Source: Puccinia triticina (Eukaryota > Basidiomycota > Pucciniomycetes > Pucciniales > Pucciniaceae). From it: a stretch of 64,000 bases of DNA. A model generated the notes under the pieces. It saw only the letters and a program-made list of their open reading frames with translations, ran no database searches and was not told the origin of the DNA. How positions within the stretch are numbered: position 1 is the stretch's first letter; each line of letters begins with the position of its first letter. Below, piece by piece: positions 54,241-63,277 of the stretch. Position numbers and translations under genes: made by a program. The stretch lies in assembly GCF_026914185.1 (NCBI RefSeq), contig NC_070566.1:6386001-6450000 (forward strand). The letters are read 5' to 3'.

Positions 54241-54810
54241 ACCACTTGTCATGTATTGTTGGTTCATGCTATCGGCCTTCAGAAGAAATAGCACTGTCGA
54301 GTTATGTGTGCTAGCTCTAACAGGTCCACCTCTGCAGATTTTTCCAGGCGTTCAAATCTTAGGAAGCAGACAGGGGGCAAACGCCAGACTATGTACTGAA
54401 ATTACCCCACTGAAGATGTCGAGGACTCCATTCATTTCTGCCTGTGCCACTGAGAGATGTCAACCTTTCCAATGGGTTACCCAATGTAGCAACACTTGCG
54501 AATGGAATTGTATGTCAGGCAGGTGCATGAGGCAGTCAAAATTCACCGAAATAATTCCCTCTAAATCTGTGGCTTGTGACCAAAATTTTGAAGTCAGGAT
54601 CATCAAATCTGCAGCCACTGCAGATGTTGGTTTGTGGCATATGGTGCGCTGGATACCCCCGTGGGCTTCAGAAATCTTGGGGAGACGGGGGTTGTGCATT
54701 ATAAACTTGCCCATTTATCATGCCAGGTGTGTCCAAATGGGTCCTTAAATTTTGGGGAGAAATGAAATCCCAGAGGCTGCAGATGTGGTTCTGCAGGGTC
54801 TGTAAATATT

Positions 54811-55034
54811 AGGGGGATTCAAAGTTGGCCATCCACGACTTGCATGCACTTTTGCAAGTTGGTGTTCAAGGCTTTTATTGAACACCAGATTTCAAAAAAA
54901 CATTCAAGCAGGCTTAGGGGGTGTAGTACAGTGTGGCTTGCATGCACTTTTGCAACTTGGTGTTCAAGAATGAACTTGAACACCGACTTGCAAAAGTGCA
55001 TGCAAGTTGCATCTGGCCAACTTTGAAACCCCCT
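54811..55034. mobile_element. Foldback MITE, 224 bp, TSD ATT, right arm only
   Basis: The two halves are inverted over about 59 bp (AGGGGGATTCAAAGTTGGCC at the left, reverse complement of AGGGGGTTTCAAAGTTGGCC at the right), including TTGCATGCACTTTTGCAAGT. The flanks are ATT at 54,808-54,810 and 55,035-55,037. The left arm has AAATATTGATGGG (reverse of 51,731-51,745) without interruption, a clean empty site. Confidence 0.9.
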
Positions 55035-55366
55035 ATTGATGGGAAGTGCTCCATTTTGTGTATAGACCAGGGTCAAATGGAAGGAAGTTCATCATTCTTG
55101 ATGGGTTCAACAAGGTCAAAAACATGAGCAACTCTTTGCACACCAGGGGTTAATAGGGGGCTTCCCTTCACCTACACCGCAGGTTGTGGCAGATGTCAAT
55201 TGGACACCCTCTTGAACTTATTTAACTAGGTCCCTTGAGACTTTGGTGCTGAACTCGCAAAGTGAGCCTCCGTCAGGAGGGACTTAAGACCCTACCTCCC
55301 CAAACTCACACAGCAAGATTGGGTTTTGGGTGCACTATGTACATCAGCTCTACTGGTCATCTCCTG

Positions 55367-56640
55367 CAACCTTCTGTGTAATTATTAGCTTGTTGGAGGA
55401 AGGAGGTGCAGGAGAAAATATTAGTATTTTTTCCAGTTCAAATGATATGCAACATGTGTAAGTATAGAAAGAACTATGAAATCTGAGTTGGTGAGCACAG
55501 ACCCATTCAGTGCAGAATCCAATGTTGCAGTGTTATTGAGAATTTTTTTCGGAGTGGAAGGAGTTTTGTGAAATGACTCAAATTATGTAGGTTGGATGGG
55601 CATACGCTAGCCTTCAACATCAGCAATTTTATTCCAAAAAATGCTGTTGTGGAAAGGAATTACATATAGAGGTTTGAATATTCCTCCCAGCCAAACTCAG
55701 ATTCTTGGCACACCAAAAAGGGGTGATAGCGCACAAGTCCCTCCTGCCAAGGGCTATCGGAGGCTTGCTTTGCAAGACTAGACGCCTGTAGTAGCAAGGG
55801 ACTTGGGTTAAGTGCAACACCCTCTTGGCCTTCATCTACACCACAGGTTGTGGCAGATGTCAATTGGACACCCTCTTGGAAATGTCTACGGATGTCCAGC
55901 TCTTGGGCTGCAGGAATTATCCAGGCTCAGTGAACACAACTCTGCATGTGTGAGTCCAGATTTTTTCAGAGGGGGCTGCCAGTCCTTGACTCCTCAGACA
56001 CATGCAAAAGGGCCTAATTCTTCCTCATTGTGATTTTGCGTTTATAACCTGTTAATAACCTAAAATATGAATTTCTGATCAAAATCCTTGTAGTCAAAAG
56101 CACCCTGGTTGGTATGACTTATCAGCTCTTTCATTGTTACTTTTCTTCTGGCATGTGCATCCTTTTGTGGTTCTTGATTTTTTTTGAATACTCATTTTGA
56201 TCTCAAGCAAAGCTTGACCAACTTGTACATAGCCTGTTTTAACCAGCTAGTTACAAGTAAATCAACCCATTGGATCTCCTTCATCTTTTTGCCCACGCAA
56301 TCCTGACATCCACTGAGCATCTCATTCTCAGTGCACCTCCTCCTTGAGCGTATCCACTCCAGGATCATCTCTTGTTGTTGCAGGTCACTGGATAAGATAT
56401 CCAGAATTTTAACACACCCATTTTTGAAAGGTGTACCCAGTATACATGCATGTATTTGTGACCTTTTTCCATAGTTTTATTGTTACTCCCCCCATCAAAA
56501 TTTGTTGTACCCTTAATTTACTAGAAATGTTACAACAACTTGGGCTTTTAGATATCATTCTTATTTCCTATCTTCTCTATTCCTTTTTGAATGTGACTCA
56601 AAACTCTCAGCCTCTTAATTCCCTTCCTGCTTTTACTTTA
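55367..56640. other. No gene seen; one AAGTCCCTCC foldback copy
   Basis: At 55,730-55,815 AAGTCCCTCCTGCCAAGG faces GCAAGGGACTTGGGTTAAG, and the following CTACACCACAGGTTGTGGCA block repeats one in the palindrome arms (51,590 and 55,175). The remainder is AT-rich without recognisable coding sequence. Confidence 0.45.
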
Positions 56641-56644
56641 AGGA

Positions 56645-56795
56645 TAGTAAAATGGGACTTGGGTACCAAGCGGTACCTGGGTACCACACCAATTTTTTGG
56701 AAAAAAGAGGCACCTAGTACCGCACCCGGCACTGCCTGGGCGGTCCCACGGGTACCGCTGGCGGGTACCACAGGTACCGCCTGTTCTATTTTTGG
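56645..56795. mobile_element. GGTACC-rich element remnant
   Basis: Repeated GGTACC cores (TTGGGTACCAAGCGGTACC, GGGTACCGCTGGCGGGTACC, CAGGTACCGCC) match the subterminal style of the hAT-type elements at 25,521 and 50,480. No clear TAGAGATG end is present, so this is a remnant. Confidence 0.5.
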
Positions 56796-57084
56796 CTTCT
56801 AGCTCATTCAAACTCACACTAATTCAATGGAATAGATTTTAAAAATTTCCACCTGCTCTGAAGCATCACTAAATACCTTATTTTCTACCACATAAAAATT
56901 ACTTGATAGTTAATCCTCATCTAACACTATTACCTTTCTTTTGGACTTCCTCCCTGTTGAGTTGTCTGTTATTCTGCTACCATGATGTATCACCACAGCA
57001 TGGAGGGCTGTCAGATTGGCCCATGAGCACTACCAACCAACCACCCAGCTGGCAGCTACAAGCGTCTGTAGCCTACACTACGGG

Positions 57085-57310
57085 CAAATAGGTGTTGTTG
57101 CGGCCCGCAGCATCACCTGAAATTGCATTTGGTGTCGCAGCCGCAGTGACTGCGCCTACTTGCGCAGTCACGCGGGCTTGCAACAACAGGGTGACGCTGC
57201 ATCCCACAGCAACAGCTGCATGCCTGTAGTGCTAGTTGGTAAAGGCAGCACTCTAGTATGTGTCTCAGCATAGCTGAGGTTGTGAGTTCAACTCTCACCA
57301 GACACATCTT
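57085..57310 (+). repeat. tRNA-like short element with inverted-repeat leader
   Basis: TAGTTGGTAAAGGC (A-box-like, 57,233-57,246) is followed about 45 bp later by GTGAGTTCAACTCTCAC (57,281-57,297), a good T-arm with a B-box-like core. A 5-bp stem with a 7-base loop (TCTCA, GCATAGC, TGAGG) precedes it, and ATGTGTCT/AGACACAT encloses both arms. The D-arm/acceptor arrangement is not that of a normal tRNA. Upstream, TGTTGTTGCGGCCCGC (57,090) faces GCGGGCTTGCAACAACA (57,171). Confidence 0.45.
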
Positions 57311-57559
57311 CATTTTACAGTCTCTATACTCCCAGCCTTCATCCTATTGTCATGTGCCTTTTTCCATGCTGCCAAGGTACCTTCTTTGATTTTGTTGTTC
57401 TTTGAGTAAAAAGCAACCGTCATTCCCCCACTCATTGAGTTTGGTCCAAGTTAGTGCCTTTTTGATGTTATGTAATCACTACCAAACATAAGCGCTCACT
57501 TGATATCAACAGAAGTTGCTAATTAATCAAATATAAGAATGTTAGATTGAGTAAAAACA

Positions 57560-59935
57560 ATACAATATTAGTTTTTGGCTCACCAGGACATCCTAAAACA
57601 TCAAGTGCCATATGCACAAGGCCTCTGTGCGTGTTTCCAGAATGCTTCTGGTGAATCCATCACTTCAAAGTATTTACTGGTTTGTTCCCCTCTAGGATAA
57701 GGCTTCCGGCCAGCCATATTTCAAGTGCGTTGGCCAAGCTGGTTCCTCCTTGGGCAGCAGCTACATTGCCAAGCCCAGCAAGCACACTCGTCTTTGGCTG
57801 TAGAAAATTGTCACACATTAGTTTTTATGTAGTAATATAACATTCAATTCCAAAAATCAATTACCTTTGCCTTTGAGGTGGTAGTCGGTGCCGTGGACGT
57901 AGGAGTGAGTGACCGGGGCTTGTGAAATGATACCCATATCTCTCGGGCCAAGCGTATTGCTTCTGCTATCCAGTCGGGTTCCTGGTTGGCCAAATTGAAA
58001 TATTCATCCTTAAACCATGGGTGTAGAACTGTATTGACTGGTATTTCAGTACAGTCAAACCTGTGAAACCGCATAATTGTATAAGGGCATAACATCCCAA
58101 ACCACATACTGATTTGGGTCCACCAAAATTTAATTTTGGCCTGTAGCTAACTCTTGTAACCACATAACCTGCCAAACCACATAGCAAATTCTGTCCACCA
58201 AGGGGTATGCAGTTTCAAGGGTTTGACTGTATGCAAAACAAACAGACAACAACAACTTATAAGAGAAATTATACATACTAATTGCTATTCTGTAAAGCGG
58301 GGAGGCATTGTTTAAACTATAGTATTTGTTGGTTAGTTCCAATCCCAATCAACTTGCATTCCTCATTGCTGGATGGTAGTTTGGATCACTAATGACTGTT
58401 GAGAGGTGCTTGGTGACTTGGTCAATGTAAACGACAACATTAGCTAAGAGAGCCGAACCCGAGATCAATAATTGGAGTGACAAATTGTGGAAAATGGTCA
58501 GTACATGTACCAAATCACGCGCCAAGGTCAGGTCTGACTGATTCAAATGATGTCTGCAATTGATTCCATGCATTTTATCACGCTTCCACTCAAGGCTTAA
58601 ATAATGAATCAGTCAATAAGATAACATGACCAGCAAGAAATAGAATGAGAGACTTACATAGCAGGTTCACAACTAACAATGCCATTGATCTGGATAAGTG
58701 TTGAGTTCCATTGAGTGCGGACATCTCGGTTTTGGAACACCTTTCTCCTGACAGATCTCTATGAATTCAGCTTTTGAAGTGGGGGAGTACCTCAATTTCT
58801 TTGCAACCGCTCAAACCTGCACAAAATTCAAATGTCAGCTAATTTGTATTAAAGTTGAATGGCCTTGTTTTTTACCTTTGCAAGAGTTTTTTGGCATGTT
58901 TCAGTTGTATAGCAATTGCCTTCATATTTATCACTAACACCACCAATATTGTCCTTGCCAAGGGAGTTGGTATCATCTTTATTGGGTTTCAGTGGTGATT
59001 CATCCTCACTATCATCCTCCAATTTGACTGTGGAATCTTGTTGGCCCTGGGGAATCCTAGAGCAGCAAGCAAAGCAAGAAATTTGTCACCCAAATTATAA
59101 AGAGAAGCAATCATCCAAGGAATTGAGGTAGCAACAGGCTTAAAACCTGATTTGATCCTCTGCATCATCCATCTCATCTTCACAATTTGATTAGTCCAAG
59201 TCAGCAGCCTCTGAGTCCCCAGAAGCTTTCTTTTATTTTGGGTTTCCAAAAGGCTGAAGAATCACCTGCACTATCAAGTTGAGGACGTGTGCAAAGCACC
59301 GGATCCATTGTGGCTTGCCTTTGAATTGCAGCCACTTGAGCTTCTTAAGTTCCTTGACCATTAATTGGTTGTTAGATGTGTTGTCGCTCACGATACCACA
59401 TATCTGAGAAATTTTCAGTGTGAATATTACATTCAAAAATTTAAGCAGGATAGGGCTCACCTTATCCTTAATTCCAAATTTATTCACAACTAAATTTACT
59501 GTTTTGGCCAAGTGATCGCCAGTGTGGCTTTGACTAAGCCAAGCAAAGTCTAGAGGCATTGCCTCTAGATTTATACCATCATCAGAGTTCAATAGCAATT
59601 GGTAGATAACTATACCTAAGATTTCAAAGCCATTTGGAGACTGCCAGGCATCAACTCCCAAGTATAATGCACCTTGGTGCGCCTGATAAGAAAAAATATC
59701 AGTAAATTGACCACATTGTAGTTAAATCTAATTGAAACCAATACTTGCATTCAGCTCATCCCAGAAGTTGGTTTGTATGGCTGAATATAGAAGGAGGATG
59801 TCCCTCAAAACATCCTTGTAACTGGGCAAGTGCTTGACAACCGTTGGATGTAGGATTGATTTCAGGCTACAATCAGAGAGTGCAGAAAACGGCTATGCAG
59901 CTTTTGCACACCACATAGCGCATAGTTGGGGAACC
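57560..59935 (-). pseudogene. hAT-family transposase, decayed
   Basis: Conserved pieces in minus-strand order: SLKSILHPTVVKHLPSYKDV and LLLYSAIQTNFWDELNA (about 59,900-59,750, with a TAG just before); then GVDAWQSPNGFEILGIVIYQ, MPLDFAWLSQSHTGDHLAKT, ICGIVSDNTSNNQLMVKELK, KPQWIRCFAHVLNLIVQVIL (59,661-59,233). Later pieces are DLVHVLTIFHNLSLQLLISG (58,573-58,349), FKDEYFNLANQEPDWIAEAI and SKAKVIDFWN (58,107-57,844). Last comes a C-terminal part with ALEIWLAGSLILEGNKPVN, a stop, and GLVHMALDVLGCPG (57,800-57,560). The order is that of hAT (hobo/Ac/Tam3) transposases with an RNase H-like DDE core. Several stops and a missing C-terminal dimerisation end make it non-functional. It may belong to the family that moved the TAGAGATG-ended elements. 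Confidence 0.85.
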
Positions 59936-60431
59936 TAGAATACAAAGCTGATTAGAATTGATAAAGCAAATGAAAAAAGTGAGCAATTTTTTTGGATACC
60001 TCTTTGGGATTGATTTCCCCAGTCCCAGTAATTCCAAATTAAGCCAATGACGGTGAGCTCTTGGATTGTTGACTTTTACGGAGGCATATTGAGGTGTGTT
60101 TATTAAGGTTACTACAGGATGAATCAGAGGTCAGGCGGTTTATCTTTGTTGCACATCTGAGTCTTGGTGTCAGTTGAAAGGTGCGCTTTGTCACAGCAGG
60201 GCATAGCACATTGAATCAAATTGATTCGAGCATTTGTATTCAAATTTGATTCAAGTTGAATAATGCCTGGGCAGCTTTAAGCTTGAATATTCAAAAAAAT
60301 TAGAATAATGCCTCAAAGGGGCGCATAGAGGGCCAATGCAAGCTTCTCTGGGGCCCAAAGGCCCCAGATGAGTTTGCACAGGCCCTCTACCAACCCCTTT
60401 TGTGCAACACAAAAAAAAATCTGCCTCTGGC
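59936..60431. other. No gene seen
   Basis: AT-rich flank of the hAT remnant, with short GAATAATGCC duplications (60,259 and 60,305). Confidence 0.4.
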
Positions 60432-60775
60432 ACTTTGGAAAGTGCATCCGCCACTACAAAAAGTGCGTCTGCCACTATGAAAAGTGCGTCCGCCACTATG
60501 AAAAGTGATTCCGCCACTATCAAAAGTGCGCCTGGCACTATGAAAAGTGCGTCCGGCACTAAAAAGTGCGTCCAGCACTATGAATAGTGAGTCCACCACT
60601 ATTAAAAGTGCGTCCACCACTATGATAAGTGCATCTGGTCTGGCACTATCAAAAGTACATCCGGCACTATCAAAAGTGCATCCGGCACTATCAAAATTGC
60701 ATCCGGCACTATCAAAAGTGCATCTGGCACTATCAAAAGTGCTTCTGGCACTCTGAATAGTGCGTCTGCCATTAT
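60432..60775. repeat. 21-bp minisatellite with a small hairpin (AGTGC-GTCCG-GCACT)
   Basis: About 16 units of 21 bp (AAAAGTGCATCCGGCACTATC and variants). AGTGC and GCACT can pair around a 5-base loop in each unit. The length is a multiple of three, giving ORFs with a seven-residue period (SASATMK), taken as by-products. Confidence 0.9.
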
Positions 60776-61029
60776 GAGATAATCCTCCGGCAATATTATA
60801 AGCGCCTTTGGCACCATGGTATTTTTGATGGATGACCCCCTCAAAATTATACGGTCAGGCTTTAGGCACACCAAAAAAATGCCGGATGCACGCCAAAAAA
60901 GGCGGAACTCCGGACCACTCCAAGATTTTTGGAGTGGAGGATTGTTCACTCCAAAACTAGCCCCCATTTGGAGTGCCCAACCCGGCACTCCAGGCGGATA
61001 TGGAGTGAACACCCTGCCACGCCAAAACC
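60776..61029. repeat. Linker with GGAGTG/CACTCC pairs
   Basis: GGACCACTCCAAGATTTTTG followed by GAGTGGAG, and CACTCC repeated five times in both orientations, form several weak hairpins between the two arrays. Confidence 0.5.
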
Positions 61030-61405
61030 AGCCCCTCCTCAATGGCCGGTCTGCGCCGGCCATCGAGGGCAGTATGTACACTCAATGACCGGCACAGGCC
61101 GGCCATCGAGGGCAGTACACTTTATGACCGGCACAGGCCGGCCATTGAGGGCAGTACACTCGATGACCGGCACAGGCCGGTCATTGAGCGGACACACCCC
61201 TCTCAATGACCGGCATAGACCGGTCATCGAGAGACACACTCCTCTCAATGAACGGCACAGGCCGGTCATTGAGAGGATCCATCCCTCTCGATGACCGGTT
61301 TGTACCGGTCATCAAGAGGACACACCCCTCTTGATGACCGGCATAGACCAGTCATTGAGAGGACAGATCCCTCTTGATGACCGGCATAGACCAGTCATTG
61401 AGAGG
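61030..61405. repeat. Hairpin minisatellite, CTCAATGACCGGCACAGGCCGGTCATTGAG units
   Basis: About eight units. Each is an imperfect palindrome CTCAATGACCGG...CCGGTCATTGAG with a CACAG or CATAGA loop. Related to the arrays at 26.6, 41.1 and 50.6 kb by the ATGACCGG core. The last unit runs directly into an RPL20 exon. Confidence 0.88.
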
Positions 61406-61406
61406 G

Positions 61407-61582
61407 AGATTCTTCGGATTGCCGAGATTGAGAAGGCCGCCGATGTTTGTCGTCCCAACATCAAGCAACTCCTTGTGCCCAAGCTTTGTTTCCCTCTGCC
61501 CCACCGCGTTGTCAAGTACCGAAGCAAATTCCTTGCCACAAGACCCTCGACTTTCTATTAAACCACTTGTCATGTATTGTTC
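61407..61582 (+). pseudogene. RPL20 last-exon fragment
   Basis: Matches the third exon of RPL20 (54,088-54,240) over its full length with three substitutions. Two change Arg to Cys (in [10 protein letters not shown] and [10 protein letters not shown]). The match starts at the AG immediately before the exon, includes the stop codon at 61,559-61,561 and extends about 21 bp into the 3' UTR (ACCACTTGTCATGTATTG). Exons 1 and 2 and intron sequence are missing, and a hairpin array abuts it on the left. Confidence 0.95.
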
Positions 61583-62082
61583 GCTCATGATAATTTCATA
61601 CATCAATTGCAGCTCAACTGTCCCGAAGCATAGCTCTCTACATTGTCATTTGAGAGGATGTCCAGAACAAAATGACACGACGAGGAAATCTACACAGGAC
61701 AAGAAGAATTGCAGCCACAGCCTTGCATGTCTGAAGGTACAGAATATTGTTGGCTCGCATGTATGAATCAATGCTGATGATAATAGCTGATCAAATAGGT
61801 AAGCTGTAATCATTATCAGTCCCCCTGTCGAACTTAACTAAGTCCCAGCCTCCTGTGCGGGCCGTGCAGCGTTTGGCTGGGCGTGCAGCATTTGGCTGGT
61901 CGCGAAGCAACCCCGGCCGGAGGGAGGGACTTACACACAAAAACGCTTTTCTGGCGTGAGCCAGATCCAAGGTTTGGCTGGGAGCGGCCTCATTTGCGTC
62001 ACCACACCTTCAATATTTTGCAGATCCTTTCTACGTTATAGTACATGATACATCTGCATAATGTTGATTTTTTGGTATTTTT
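61583..62082. other. No gene; one AAGTCCC foldback copy
   Basis: At 61,836-61,935 GAACTTAACTAAGTCCCAGC faces GGAGGGAGGGACTTACAC, the same family as 1447 and 51,490, here with a short interior containing two GCGTTTGGCTGG/GCATTTGGCTGG units. The rest has no recognisable frame. Confidence 0.5.
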
Positions 62083-63193
62083 CACCAGGGGAGATTTTGA
62101 CGCACTCTCCAGAGAGTGCCATACTGTACCCTTTTTCTACAACTGTGCTGGATGCCTTTGATGAAATTAGTGCAAGAATTAATGAAAAATTCTGGAACTA
62201 ATCCACAAATTATTTGAAACTGATCCTGTATTCAGGCATAAACCATCCAGAAGTCATGAAGAAGTCAACTGGAGAAAAACTGGAATACGGTTGAAACCAC
62301 TAAGACACAATGGCCACAATCAAAGCATAATTCCATTTGAAGTGTTTGGTAATTAAGATGAATGATTGGTTTTCAATTCATATTATTTATATGTGCATGA
62401 AGGTGGTAATTGTTTTCGCTTTTCTAATCTAACTGTAATGTGCGCGTGTGCAAGTTTGTTACAAATTGCAGGTTGGGCCTCCCGCAGATCAACAACATGT
62501 ACATCCCTGTTAGAATGATGTGAAAGGCCCATCTGAATTGGCATATTTTGCTAAAGAAGGCCGGTATCATCTGGAATTCAGCCAAAAAATGATGAAAGTA
62601 GGGTGAAAATATGAGTCAAGTCAAGCTTGGAGGTGTGTGGTCACAGATTTCAGATAGACATCCTGCCTTCTTAACATATATAAGCTTGTGAGTTGTTTTT
62701 GTGTTTGTTTGTTTTCCAATGTCTCCATGCACATGCATGTGGGTTTTTTTCCACTTTGCCAATTTCACTTTCGTGTACGCGCGTACATTAGGGTGACAGA
62801 TCACTGGAGGCGCCTTTCACAGCTCCATTACAAGTAAAAACTGGTCAGAAAGCCATTAAAGCCCCCGCAGGTAACATTTACGTTGTTTGGAACCCCTTTG
62901 ACATAGAGAAATTGATCAGCAGAAATTCACCATAAATGAGTAATAGTTGGGCATTGATTAACTATGATTTCATGACAGATTGTAATTAAGTTATACTTAG
63001 AAAATTAAGTGGTTCTATACAACATTGAATAAGGTCCTGTGATAATTTGGCATCACTTCCGACACACTTCCCATTGACTTCTGAAGAATTTATCAATCAT
63101 TTCCTAATCCACATCAGACTCACATCAGACCCAGAACAACATAAAATTAGACTCTGGCACTCTCTGGAGAGTGCGTCAAATTCTCCCCTGGTG
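62083..63193. mobile_element. CACTA-like non-autonomous element, copy 2, TSD TTT
   Basis: The ends are CACCAGGGGAGATTTTGACG and the reverse complement of CACCAGGGGAGAATTTGACG, continuing through GCACTCTCCAGAGAGTGCCA. TTT lies on both sides (62,080-62,082; 63,194-63,196). It is the same family as 28,325-29,423: the internal TGTACGCGCGTACA lies 691 bp from the left end here and 690 bp there, with CGCCTTTCACAGC nearby in both. No coding capacity. Confidence 0.85.
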
Positions 63194-63277
63194 TTTCTTT
63201 GTGCAAAATCTTGTTTCTTTCTACTGGAAAAAAATTATTGAAGTTTATAATTTCGAATTTTGATTCTTGCGCCTCAT

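Larger units (their letters stand above)
53549..55366. repeat. Right arm of the RPL20 palindrome
   Basis: Mirror of 51,407-53,356. It lacks the 349-bp MITE of the left arm and instead carries a 224-bp element (54,811-55,034). Similarity ends at CATCTCCTG (55,366), beyond which the left arm has the hAT-type element and the right arm unique sequence. Confidence 0.93.

Noticed and set aside
51407..55366. RPL20 palindrome as a pure assembly artefact
   Set aside because: Each arm has a different MITE with proper target duplication and the flanks differ at scattered sites, which a mirrored artefact would not show. Long reads would still be needed to exclude a join of two alleles.
57181..57310. Functional tRNA gene
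   Set aside because: No acceptor stem can be formed with the D arm in its normal place, and the anticodon loop lacks the usual T at position 33.
61374..61766. 130-codon ORF as a novel protein
   Set aside because: It reads the RPL20 exon-3 fragment in a shifted frame.
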